A stretch of 64,000 nucleotides of DNA from Lachnospiraceae bacterium (GTDB taxonomy: Bacteria; Bacillota; Clostridia; Lachnospirales; Lachnospiraceae), in NCBI GenBank assembly GCA_014804655.1, contig JAAUZK010000032.1, forward strand, positions 62,001 to 126,000, given 5' to 3'. The position numbers were made by a program, and so were the translations under genes. Of this stretch, positions 34,899 to 42,792 are shown piece by piece (within the stretch, counting starts at the first letter, position 1; each line of letters begins with the position of its first letter). Below the pieces are notes generated by a model. The model made no database searches and was not told where the DNA came from. It worked only from the letters and a program-made list of their open reading frames with translations.

Positions 34899-35852
34899 AT
34901 GAGTGAAGAAGGACTTGGCAAAAGTAACAGGGTACTGGCAATCTATACAAAACTAATGAACGGACAAATTGTTAAGAAAGCGGAAGAGGCGGAACGTTTC
35001 GGTGTCAATGTAAAAAGCATACAGCGTGATTTGGAAGGCATACGGGCTTTTTTGGCAGAACAGTCTGTACAGGAAGGATTTCGTAACGAGTTGGTTTACG
35101 ATCATTATGATAAAGGCTATCGGCTCGAAAAGAGTAGCAGTGTCAGACTCACGAATGATGAAATACTTGCGGTCTGTAAGATTCTGTTAGACAGCAGAGC
35201 TTTTACGAAAATAGAAATGATGAACATTCTGGATAAACTGCTCGTGAACTGTGTGCCGAAGAAAAATCAGAAACTGATTTCCGATTTGATTGCAAACGAA
35301 AGATTTCATTATATAGAACCACAGCATAAGAGGGTATTCCTAGACAAGATCATGACGATTGGGCAGGCAATCAGGGAGTGCAGAGTGATACAGATCCGTT
35401 ATACGAAGATGAAAGACAAGACTACCGTGGAACGGAAACTGGAACCGCTGGCGATTATGTTCTCGGAGTATTATTTTTATCTTGTCGGCTTTATTGAAGG
35501 AATTGATAAGGAGAAGGCTTTTGAGAACGCGGACGATCCGTTCCCAACGATTTATCGAGTTGATCGGATCGAAGAACTTAAAGTGACTGGTGAACATTTT
35601 AAAATTCCTTATGCAGATCGGTTTGAGGAGGGAGAATTTCGTAAGCGGGTACAGTTCATGTATGGTGGAAAGTTGCAGAAGGTGAAGTTCGAGTATATAG
35701 GGGAATCTATTGAGGCGGTGTTGGACAGGCTGCCCACGGCGAAGGTTCTGTCGGAGGAGGTCGGAAAGTATGTGGTGCAGGCAGAGGTGTTTGGGAAAGG
35801 GATTGATATGTGGTTGAGGAGTCAAGGGGAGAAGGTTAGGGTGATAAAGTAA
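34899..35852 (+). CDS. WYL-domain transcriptional regulator
   Basis: A 317-residue regulator with an N-terminal winged helix-turn-helix (ILAIYTKLMNGQIVKKAEEA, then RFGVNVKSIQRDLEGIRAFL) and a central WYL domain (about 160-255), whose core is AIRECRVIQIRYTKMKDKTT, PLAIMFSEYYFYLVGF and TIYRVDRIEELK. A C-terminal WCX-like domain follows. WYL domains sense ligands, probably nucleic acid or nucleotide, and control many phage-defence operons. It lies 17 bases upstream of the HNH-like membrane protein, so it most likely heads and controls the four-gene array. The palindrome at 34829 is its likely binding site. Confidence 0.93.
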   Translation: MSEEGLGKSNRVLAIYTKLMNGQIVKKAEEAERFGVNVKSIQRDLEGIRAFLAEQSVQEGFRNELVYDHYDKGYRLEKSSSVRLTNDEILAVCKILLDSRAFTKIEMMNILDKLLVNCVPKKNQKLISDLIANERFHYIEPQHKRVFLDKIMTIGQAIRECRVIQIRYTKMKDKTTVERKLEPLAIMFSEYYFYLVGFIEGIDKEKAFENADDPFPTIYRVDRIEELKVTGEHFKIPYADRFEEGEFRKRVQFMYGGKLQKVKFEYIGESIEAVLDRLPTAKVLSEEVGKYVVQAEVFGKGIDMWLRSQGEKVRVIK

Positions 35853-35869
35853 TAACAGGAGATACAGCT

Positions 35870-37486
35870 ATGGAAGCACAATCGTTTATTGGCTCAATAA
35901 AATCTGGACCAGTTATGGAGCCAGAGGAAAATGTTTTTAAGAGTATTTGGAGAGAATATGAGCGCGTAATCATAGAAAGTTTGGTGACCTCATTTGGTTT
36001 AGACTTTATTGTGGGTGATCAGTATGGCGGGGATGTCGATACGATTCATAACGTTCGTAGAATGCAGGAAGATACAAACTTGTTATATAAGAATAAGTCA
36101 AATGAAGCTGCTTATATGAACCGTGGAGCATATAATACAGCCGAATATCATGGCGATCAAAGTTTTAGACATGTTAAAGCAGAGGCGAGAAAAGAATTTT
36201 TTGAGCAAGGGAAAAGCATTGATGATGTTTACACTGGTGAAAAAATTGTGCCAGTCAACAAGGGACAAAGCAGAGAAAAACAGGCACAACTTGATCATGT
36301 GATTTCTGCCAAACAAATTCATGATGACCGTGGAAGAATTTTAGCAGAATTATCGGGTAAAGACTTGGCGAATAATCCGGATAATCTTCGATTTACAAAT
36401 GCATGTTTGAATAACAATATGCGGGATAAGAGTATACCTGATTATATTAGATGGTGTGAAGAAAATCCGGATAAAGTGAATTGGGGAGGAGAAAAAGGGA
36501 AACCGCTTCCGGATAGTGTAAAACAGGAATTACTGGGTGAGTACAATAAATCGCAAAAAATATATGATCAGAAGATAAATTATGCTTATTATACAAGCAA
36601 GAAGTTTGTAAAAGATACGGCTATGGCGGCTGGAAAAAGAGCTACGCAAATGGGAATGCGTCAGGCGTTAGGATTTGTTTTTTTGGAAATATGGTTTGCT
36701 GTGAAAGAAGAAATGGAACAGATACCGACTGGTTTTCGACTAGAGGAAGTATCAGATTCTATTGTGAATGGCGTAAAAAAAGGAATTACTAATGCAAAAA
36801 ATAAGTATAGAGAGCTGCTTGTTAAACTGGAAGAAGGTCTTGCAGCAGGTGTTTTGACAAGTCTTACAACGACGATATGCAATATATTTACGACGACCCT
36901 AAAAAATATCGTAAAATGTATACGGCAGGTTTATGCTTCGCTTGTTCAAGCAGGTAAGGTGCTACTATTTAATCCTGATAATTTAATGCTTGGAGATAGG
37001 ATTAAAACGGCAACGATTATTATAGCGACGGGTGCGAGTGTTCTTTTAGGAACAGCTGTTGGAGAAATAATAGGTGATACGCCGATTGGGAAAACACCTA
37101 TTGGCGGAATTGTCGCTACATTCTGTTCGACAATGGTGAGTGGCACCCTTTCTTGCACTTTATTAATTGCTTTAGATAGAAGTACATTTATGAAAAAAAT
37201 AATAGATATGCTTAATACAATGCCTAACGAGGTAAATAATTATGCCGAAATTGCGACATATATGGAGCGGCTTGCTGCAAAATATGCGAAGATTGATATT
37301 GAAAGTTTTCGGAAAGAAACCGGAAAATATAAGGAAACAGCAATAAAGATCAGCGCTACAACAAGCGAAGAAGAGTTGACCTTTGTTTTGGAAAAGGCGT
37401 ATGTACTATTTGAAATTGAGCTACCTTGGAAAGGGGATTTCAATGAATTTATGTCAAACAGAGACAATAAGCTGGTGTTTGAATAA
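35870..37486 (+). CDS. HNH-like nuclease motif plus membrane segments, 538 aa
   Basis: I do not know a named family for the whole protein. Residues about 85-200 resemble an HNH nuclease core: LDHVISAKQI (Asp142-His143), then NNPDNLRFTN (Asn172) and CLNNNMRDKS (Asn181-183, Lys187). The Cys pairs of zinc-type HNH domains are absent. After a basic helix (about 235-260), residues about 320-440 hold three or four hydrophobic segments (for example TIIIATGASVLLGTAVGEII and a Gly-rich hairpin), so the protein is probably membrane bound. A soluble helical tail ends it. Its stop overlaps the start of the next gene (TAATG). A GGAG site precedes the ATG. A membrane-tethered nuclease or toxin is a plausible but unproven role. 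Confidence 0.75.
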   Translation: MEAQSFIGSIKSGPVMEPEENVFKSIWREYERVIIESLVTSFGLDFIVGDQYGGDVDTIHNVRRMQEDTNLLYKNKSNEAAYMNRGAYNTAEYHGDQSFRHVKAEARKEFFEQGKSIDDVYTGEKIVPVNKGQSREKQAQLDHVISAKQIHDDRGRILAELSGKDLANNPDNLRFTNACLNNNMRDKSIPDYIRWCEENPDKVNWGGEKGKPLPDSVKQELLGEYNKSQKIYDQKINYAYYTSKKFVKDTAMAAGKRATQMGMRQALGFVFLEIWFAVKEEMEQIPTGFRLEEVSDSIVNGVKKGITNAKNKYRELLVKLEEGLAAGVLTSLTTTICNIFTTTLKNIVKCIRQVYASLVQAGKVLLFNPDNLMLGDRIKTATIIIATGASVLLGTAVGEIIGDTPIGKTPIGGIVATFCSTMVSGTLSCTLLIALDRSTFMKKIIDMLNTMPNEVNNYAEIATYMERLAAKYAKIDIESFRKETGKYKETAIKISATTSEEELTFVLEKAYVLFEIELPWKGDFNEFMSNRDNKLVFE

Positions 37487-38784
37487 TGTTTACATGTGAT
37501 ATGTGTGGAGAATGCTGCCGTCATTTAGATCGGTCGGATGTTTATGCCGAATTGCATCGTGGGGATGGTGTGTGTAAATATTTGGATGGGGATAAATGTA
37601 GTATCTATGAAAACCGGCCACTATTATGCAGAGTAGATGAATGCTATGAAATTTTTTTTAAGGAACATTATACATGTGAAGAATATCAGGAATTAAATTT
37701 TGAAGCATGTAATTTGTTAAAAAAGGAAAAGGAGGAACATGAAATGCCATTGCCATTTATAATCGGAGGTCTCGCGGTAGCAGCAGGTGCGGCGGGAATT
37801 GGGTCAGGCGTCCGAGGTGGAATGAAAATGAAGGATGCGAATGATACTATGAAATCGGCTCAAGAGAAACAGGAGAAAGCAATTGCCAGATTCGAGGATT
37901 ATAATCACAAAGCTACGGCGGTTATGGACAAGCTGGGAAAACAGGAACTGAGTATTTTATCCAGTTTTGAACAATTTTCTGACTTGATTGAGAAAATCCA
38001 AGGGAGACCGGAATTTAAAAAATATTCCAAAGATGGCATCGATTTGCCAGAGTATGAAGCGGAAGAGTTAAAAAAAGTTTCGACAGGAGCAGGAGTACTG
38101 CTTGGCGGAGTATCGGGCGCTGTAGCGGGTACAGCCGGAGGATTTGCGGCGGCAGGAGCAACAACATCTGCGGTCATGGCATTGGGAACGGCGTCGACAG
38201 GTGCCGCAATTTCATCGTTGAGTGGAGTAGCTGCAACTAATGCTACTTTGGCGGCGCTAGGTGGCGGTGCACTTACTGCAGGCGGTGGTGGTATGGCGCT
38301 TGGTAGTGCTGTTCTGGGCGGTGCAACCTTGGGAGTAGGTCTACTTGTTGGAGGAATCATTTTTAATGTGACCGGATCAAAATTATCTGACAAAGCTGAT
38401 GCAGCATATTCCCAAGCCCGTAAAACGGAAGATCAAGTAAATCATATCACGTGGTATTTGCGACAATTAGAGACCGCCGCCAGTGGATTTCAAGAGACGC
38501 TGACCAAGGTAGAAGAGCAGTATCGGCAGAGACTAAAGACACTTGATTTTATAATCAGTTTCTCGGAAAAAACAGATTGGAACGATTTTTCCAAGAAGGA
38601 GCAGAAAATGACAGAGAATTTGGTGCTTCTGGTAGGGCTGCTATATAAGATGTGCCAAGTGAAATTAGTATTACAGGCAGAAAAGGAAGATGAGTTGAAT
38701 ACTGTAAATAAAGAAGAAGTAGATGAAGTAATTTGTAATGCAGAGAATATTCTGGCGAATGAAATTAATGATGATGTAGCCTAA
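37486..38784 (+). CDS. CxxCxxCC-domain fused to glycine-rich membrane protein
   Basis: A 432-residue two-part protein. Residues 1-75 are a YkgJ-type cysteine cluster: Cys4, Cys7, Cys10, Cys11 in the CxxCxxCC spacing, then GVCKYLDGDKCSIYENRPLL and CR, likely binding Fe-S or zinc. From residue 87 (MPLPFIIGGLAVAAGAAGI) begins a second module: an N-terminal hydrophobic segment, a coiled coil (about 125-180), a long Gly/Ala-rich hydrophobic stretch (about 200-300) able to form glycine-zipper membrane helices, and a C-terminal coiled coil. A GGAGG at 37731-37735 sits eight bases before the ATG at 37744, so the second module (346 residues) may also be made alone. The start overlaps the upstream stop. 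Pore formation is a possibility, inferred from the Gly-zipper only. Confidence 0.78.
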   Translation: MFTCDMCGECCRHLDRSDVYAELHRGDGVCKYLDGDKCSIYENRPLLCRVDECYEIFFKEHYTCEEYQELNFEACNLLKKEKEEHEMPLPFIIGGLAVAAGAAGIGSGVRGGMKMKDANDTMKSAQEKQEKAIARFEDYNHKATAVMDKLGKQELSILSSFEQFSDLIEKIQGRPEFKKYSKDGIDLPEYEAEELKKVSTGAGVLLGGVSGAVAGTAGGFAAAGATTSAVMALGTASTGAAISSLSGVAATNATLAALGGGALTAGGGGMALGSAVLGGATLGVGLLVGGIIFNVTGSKLSDKADAAYSQARKTEDQVNHITWYLRQLETAASGFQETLTKVEEQYRQRLKTLDFIISFSEKTDWNDFSKKEQKMTENLVLLVGLLYKMCQVKLVLQAEKEDELNTVNKEEVDEVICNAENILANEINDDVA

Positions 38785-38806
38785 TGATAAGAAGGAGGGT
38801 AAAGTT

Positions 38807-39205
38807 ATGTTTTTAGACAAGCTAAATAATGAAGAGCAAGAAGCCTTTTTGAGTTTGAGTGTGCATGCGGCAAAAGCGAATGGAGTTGTTGAAGAGGAAG
38901 AGAAGAGTATGATTAAGGAATACTGCCGTGAGATGGGGCACTCCCATTTTAATACAGAAGATGTGTTGCCGTTTGAAAAAGTGGTGGAAATATACGGCAA
39001 CTCCGAGATGCAAAACAGAAAGATTGTTTTAATGGAAATTTTGGGTTTGTTATATGCAGATGGAACATATGATGAGAAAGAAAAAGCCTTTATTCAAGAT
39101 TTTGCAGAGAAGATATGCTTAGATCCCGAGACTGTTGAAAAGCAGACCGGGCTAATCAAAAAATACTTAGAATTAGTAAAAGAAATGGCAGAATCTGTTG
39201 TGTAG
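38807..39205 (+). CDS. TerB-like acidic protein, 132 aa
   Basis: A 132-residue helical protein resembling TerB (tellurite-resistance/COG3793-type) domains. Two similar halves each begin with an acidic loop: AKANGVVEEEEKSMI near residue 25 and YADGTYDEKEKAFI near 85, the DG-x-E pattern that binds metal ions in TerB. TerB domains occur in stress and phage-defence operons, often next to membrane proteins. An AAGGAGGG site precedes the ATG; the gap from the upstream gene is 22 bases. It is the last gene of the four-gene array, and a hairpin follows at 39266. Confidence 0.82.
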   Translation: MFLDKLNNEEQEAFLSLSVHAAKANGVVEEEEKSMIKEYCREMGHSHFNTEDVLPFEKVVEIYGNSEMQNRKIVLMEILGLLYADGTYDEKEKAFIQDFAEKICLDPETVEKQTGLIKKYLELVKEMAESVV

Positions 39206-39265
39206 AAAAGATGGTTGAAATTATTAATTGGTGTAGGAGTTGTGCGTGTATGCTATTTATGTAAA

Positions 39266-39292
39266 ATTTTGTTCGCAGTCGTTGAACAAAAT
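39266..39292 (+). terminator. possible terminator or operator hairpin
   Basis: ATTTTGTTC and GAACAAAAT are perfect nine-base arms around nine bases, 60 bases after the TerB-like gene. There is no T-run after it, so termination is uncertain. Confidence 0.35.
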
Positions 39293-39596
39293 GTATGATT
39301 TATATAAGATAATACCAGTAGGGAAATTGTTATTTTTAACACTATTTGGTAGACATGTTCTTAATGCCATAAAAATTGATAAGGATAATATGCGATGAAT
39401 TTGTGTTCCATAGCTGGTATTACCTTGACAGAATTTGAGAATCCCTCATTAGCATGTATTTGGCAGTTTGTGTTTTGTCCAGTTTTTTGGGGCAGATGCT
39501 GCTGTCATAGCCCATCGGTCACTTATTTGATATGTCAGTATAGAAGTTATGGCAATATTGTTGAATGGTAGTCGGGGCATAAAGGGAAAGTCTATG
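39293..39596. other. intergenic DNA without a recognisable gene
   Basis: About 300 bases upstream of the toxin-antitoxin promoter. I see no frame longer than about 40 codons with a ribosome binding site. It may be remnant sequence; a G-rich run TTTTTTGGGGCAG lies near 39485, but no insertion-sequence end could be supported. Confidence 0.35.
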
Positions 39597-39635
39597 TTGT
39601 TTGCATAGAATAATTATGATATAATTTGTATACAA
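39597..39635 (+). promoter_or_regulatory. toxin-antitoxin promoter and palindrome
   Basis: TTGTTT (39597-39602) and TATAAT (39620-39625) are 17 bases apart. The perfect palindrome TTGTATACAA (39626-39635) abuts the -10, a usual position for an autorepressor site of a toxin-antitoxin pair. Confidence 0.6.
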
Positions 39636-39698
39636 TATGATTGAGCATGACATATTCTAAACATACATTTATGTAGTCATTCCAAGGAGGGATACAAT

Positions 39699-39980
39699 AT
39701 GGACGCAATTATCAGACCATCCGCTGACATTCGTAATCACTATAATGAGATATCCCGGCAGTGTAGGGAAGAAAGAGTTCCGGTTATTCTTACTGTGAAT
39801 GGAAGGGGGGACACCGCGGTATTAGGTTTGCAGGACTATTACCAGATGAAGTCAGAGCTGGAGTTACTTCGTACGCTTGCAGAGGCAGAAGAAGATGTGA
39901 AGAATGGAAGAGTAGCGCCGATACAGGAAACTTTTGACGATATTCGAAGTAAACTTCTGGAGATGAGAAATGAAATATAA
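39699..39980 (+). CDS. Phd/YefM-family antitoxin
   Basis: A 93-residue antitoxin. The N-terminal DNA-binding part (IIRPSADIRNHYNEISRQCR, then VPVILTVNGRGDTAVLGLQD) matches the Phd/YefM fold, and the helical C-terminus (about 55-93) would wrap and neutralise the toxin. It overlaps the toxin start by 11 bases, so the two are translationally coupled with the antitoxin first. An AAGGAGGG site precedes the ATG. It likely represses its own promoter at the palindrome upstream. Confidence 0.9.
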   Translation: MDAIIRPSADIRNHYNEISRQCREERVPVILTVNGRGDTAVLGLQDYYQMKSELELLRTLAEAEEDVKNGRVAPIQETFDDIRSKLLEMRNEI

Positions 39981-40281
39981 AGTCATACGAACAGCCAAGG
40001 CTGATGAGCAGCTTCATAATGATATTTTGTACATTGCGCAAGACTCCGGGAGTGTAGATATAGCACTTAACTATCTCGGCAAAGTAGAGAGTGCGGTCAA
40101 TCTTTTACAAACGACTCCATATGTAGGAAGCCAACCCAGATACGCAACGCTCCGTAGGCAGGGATATCTGGTACTTATAGTTGAACGGCATTTAATATTT
40201 TATAAGGTATCCGAGGAAGATAAAACAGTGGTGATTTATGCTATTGTAGATGGCAGGCGGGAGTATAAAAATATGATTTAA
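39970..40281 (+). CDS. RelE/ParE-family toxin
   Basis: A 103-residue toxin of the RelE/ParE superfamily. MKYKVIRTAKADEQLHNDIL, then the central YLGKVESAVNLLQTTPYVGS and GYLVLIVERHLIFYKV, ending VVIYAIVDGRREY, fit the ParE-like pattern (basic groove, conserved F/Y near the end). ParE toxins poison gyrase, while RelE toxins cut mRNA; sequence alone does not decide. It is coupled with the upstream antitoxin. A terminator follows at 40361. Confidence 0.9.
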   Translation: MKYKVIRTAKADEQLHNDILYIAQDSGSVDIALNYLGKVESAVNLLQTTPYVGSQPRYATLRRQGYLVLIVERHLIFYKVSEEDKTVVIYAIVDGRREYKNMI

Positions 40282-40360
40282 GTGCCTTGGGTTAGGGAAG
40301 GGCGTAGATCGTCTTATGGAAAAATGAGTAAAAATTATGTAATCCAGTGACCACATGAAT

Positions 40361-40392
40361 AAAGCCAGTCCCGATTAGTGGGCTGGCTTTTG
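40361..40392 (+). terminator. toxin-antitoxin operon terminator
   Basis: AAAGCCAG and CTGGCTTT pair, extended by CCC/GGG past one bulged T, with a TTTTGTT tail. Confidence 0.8.
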
Positions 40393-40466
40393 TTATAGAT
40401 TAAGCATTTCATTGGGTAAATTTTACAAAAATAAACAAAAATATACTTTTCCCCTTAATATAATCA

Positions 40467-40495
40467 TTGTATTTTATAGTTTAATGTAATATAAT
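40467..40495 (+). promoter_or_regulatory. promoter of the membrane protein/RCC1 pair
   Basis: TTGTAT (40467-40472) and TATAAT (40490-40495) with 17-base spacing, in very AT-rich DNA. An imperfect inverted repeat flanks it: TATACTTTTCCCCTTAAT (40442-40459) and ATTAAAGGGGAAATATA (40551-40567). Confidence 0.6.
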
Positions 40496-40571
40496 AAATA
40501 CGTTTGTATTAAAAAAAATAAATACATTTATAAAATTTTACAATATTTTTATTAAAGGGGAAATATACTAT

Positions 40572-41153
40572 ATGGAGGAACATTATAGCAATAAAGTTCG
40601 TGCATTTAGATGGTTCTTTTATACGGCATTACCTTCAATTTTCACGTATATGTTAGCTTGCATATATGATCTCATTTTAGGATTTACGATTATACAATCA
40701 TTAGAAAAGCATTTCTTAGAATTTATTTTGATGGTTTTCGCAATTGCAATTAGTATATTTGGATCTGCTATGAATATTGAAAGAAAAATCACTCCACTTA
40801 TGAAAGAGATATATGTTGGTTTATCTGTGTTATGTTGTTTCATATGTTTGGTATTTTATGGATTTTTATATTATTCAAATAACCAAAGCAATGAAGTTAT
40901 CTCAATTAATGAGTTTGAATCTGCGAATATAGATATCGATGAAGAAAATATAATTGAAAGTGAATCTCTTATAACTAACGATTTGGAGTCTGAAAATGTG
41001 AATACAGAACATAAGACAATAAATGTTATAACCGTAATACATATTATTTTTATTATAATTGCTCTGGGAATAATATGTTTAGGTATTCTTTTTGAAATAA
41101 ATGCAGACAAAATAGGAAATAAGAAGGTCACTAAAAATCATGAAAATCTCTAA
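40572..41153 (+). CDS. membrane protein of unknown function, 193 aa
   Basis: A 193-residue protein with four hydrophobic helices: about residues 13-35 and 40-62 (FILMVFAIAISIFGSAM), 76-97 (VGLSVLCCFICLVFYGFLYY), then an acidic Asn/Glu-rich loop (100-145), and a last helix (about 150-172, VIHIIFIIIALGIICLGILF). Codon use is strongly AT-biased compared with the housekeeping genes around, which suggests horizontal transfer. It overlaps the next gene by 14 bases, so the two work or are made together. No family recognised. GGGG is 11 bases before the ATG. Confidence 0.72.
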   Translation: MEEHYSNKVRAFRWFFYTALPSIFTYMLACIYDLILGFTIIQSLEKHFLEFILMVFAIAISIFGSAMNIERKITPLMKEIYVGLSVLCCFICLVFYGFLYYSNNQSNEVISINEFESANIDIDEENIIESESLITNDLESENVNTEHKTINVITVIHIIFIIIALGIICLGILFEINADKIGNKKVTKNHENL

Positions 41154-42573
41154 TAAAAAATTGAAAATATTTGTCATTATTATAGTTGTTCTATTTATCA
41201 TTTTATTCCTATGGAGTGCCCTATATCAAAGAGATAAATTATTAAGTCAATATAAATTAGCTGTAGAAAAATATGAATCTCAAAACTATATAGAAGCACA
41301 AGAATTGTTTTCTTCGTTAGGGGATTATAAAGATAGCCTCGAATATATTGAAAATGCTAAAACTTTGAAACAATATAATGATATATATAATAAAGCTACA
41401 GAATTATTTTATAATGAAGATTATGAAAATGCTATCAAACTGTTTACATTAATTGAAGATTTCGAGGATAGTGAAAAATTTATAAATAAGTCTAATGATC
41501 TTCTAATACAAGAAAATAATAATAAACTTTTATATAATGAAGCATATAATTATTATCAATCTGAAAATTATATTTCAGCATTAGAAAATTTTTCAGAACT
41601 TGATAATTATAAAGATAGTAAGGAAATGCTTCAAAAATGTAGATTAGAATTAGCCAGATTGCAACAGGCTACTACCATTTCTGCTGGAATTCGTTCTTCG
41701 GTTGGAATGATCAGAAATGGAAAAGTATATTTAGCAGGTGATGATTATTATTCTTGGAAATCTGAACTCGATAGTTGGAATGATATTATATCAATTTCTG
41801 TTAAAGGCAATTTTGTAGTCGGCTTAAAAGAAGATGGTACTGTTGTTATGGCGGGTAAAGTACCTGAATATTATGTTGGAACAAAAACTTGGAATGATGT
41901 TATCTCTATTTCTACAGGACAACAATATATAATAGGTTTGAGAGCAGATGGAACTGTAGTCGCACAAGGGCATAACGGCGATGGACAGGTAAATATAGAT
42001 GATTGGACTGATATTGTTGCTATTTCAACCGGATGGAGACATACTGTTGGATTAGATTCAAATGGGAAAATTCATATAACAGGACTTGGGAGTAAAAGAC
42101 AATTAGAATATATTGAAGAACATAAAGATGAATGGACAGATATCGTTGATATTGATGCTGGTGGTGGAAGCTCGTGGGATATCGGTACTACCCCATATAC
42201 TGTTGCACTAAAACAAGATGGAACTGTAGTTACAACATTAACAGGAGAAATTGCTGAAGAAGTTGATAAATGGAAAGATATAATTGCTATCTCCGCTGGA
42301 GATTCTCATATCGTTGGTTTGAAATCTGATAAAACTATAGTTACAACACAAACAGGACAATCGCTAGATGATATAAATAAAGGAGAAGATATTGTCGCTG
42401 TCTCTGCCGGTTATGGTTTTACATTAGGATTAAAAGCAGATGGTTCAGTAGAAGCTATAGGGTATAATAATGTTGGGCAAATTGATGTAAAATCATGGGA
42501 GGATATCACAAATTACGAGGCAGAATGGAAATCTATTTTTGATGAAGAACTAAGATGGAATGGAATTAAATAG
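41140..42573 (+). CDS. membrane-anchored TPR/RCC1-repeat protein, 477 aa
   Basis: A 477-residue protein. One N-terminal helix (IFVIIIVVLFIILFLWSALY) anchors it. Residues about 35-175 are three repeats with the pattern Y-x-A...NYIEAQELFSSLGDYKDS, a TPR-like helical repeat common in Firmicute membrane proteins. From about 185 to 460 come about seven RCC1/BLIP-II-type beta-propeller blades with IVAIS-G--H-VGL--DG-V (for example DIVAISTGWRHTVGLDSNG). Such propellers bind proteins or polysaccharides outside the cell. AT-rich like its partner gene. Followed by a terminator. Confidence 0.82.
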   Translation: MKISNKKLKIFVIIIVVLFIILFLWSALYQRDKLLSQYKLAVEKYESQNYIEAQELFSSLGDYKDSLEYIENAKTLKQYNDIYNKATELFYNEDYENAIKLFTLIEDFEDSEKFINKSNDLLIQENNNKLLYNEAYNYYQSENYISALENFSELDNYKDSKEMLQKCRLELARLQQATTISAGIRSSVGMIRNGKVYLAGDDYYSWKSELDSWNDIISISVKGNFVVGLKEDGTVVMAGKVPEYYVGTKTWNDVISISTGQQYIIGLRADGTVVAQGHNGDGQVNIDDWTDIVAISTGWRHTVGLDSNGKIHITGLGSKRQLEYIEEHKDEWTDIVDIDAGGGSSWDIGTTPYTVALKQDGTVVTTLTGEIAEEVDKWKDIIAISAGDSHIVGLKSDKTIVTTQTGQSLDDINKGEDIVAVSAGYGFTLGLKADGSVEAIGYNNVGQIDVKSWEDITNYEAEWKSIFDEELRWNGIK

Positions 42574-42606
42574 TAATTATAATTATAGGATAATAATTTA
42601 ATATTC

Positions 42607-42634
42607 AATAGAGTCCAGATTATCGGACTCTATT
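42607..42634 (+). terminator. terminator after the RCC1 gene
   Basis: AATAGAGTCC and GGACTCTATT form a perfect ten-base stem with an eight-base loop and a TTTTTT tail. Confidence 0.85.
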
Positions 42635-42690
42635 TTTTGTATCCTTATACCAGAACAGAGGTTCGAGAAAAGGTAAAGGAGACAGATATT

Positions 42691-42792
42691 ATGAAAGGAT
42701 ACACAGTAGAAAGCGGTTATATGGGATATGTTAACGGAGAGTATATGTTGTTTGCCAGTGAGACAGATTATGCAGATTATGTGGAAAAATAG
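42691..42792 (+). CDS. small conserved-type protein, 33 aa
   Basis: A 33-residue frame, MKGYTVESGYMGYVNGEYML then FASETDYADYVEK, with an AAAGGAG site nine bases before the ATG. The Gly-Tyr-rich amphiphilic sequence ending in Asp/Tyr is of a type I recall from other Lachnospiraceae genomes, but I cannot check this here. Soluble, acidic; function unknown. Confidence 0.55.
   Translation: MKGYTVESGYMGYVNGEYMLFASETDYADYVEK

Noticed and set aside
37486..37744. Frameshift or assembly error joining two genes
   Set aside because: The frame is open and in phase through the junction, with coherent protein on both sides. A natural fusion with an internal start fits the sequence.
39293..39596. Insertion-sequence remnant upstream of the toxin-antitoxin pair
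   Set aside because: No terminal inverted repeats, target-site duplication or transposase fragment could be seen.
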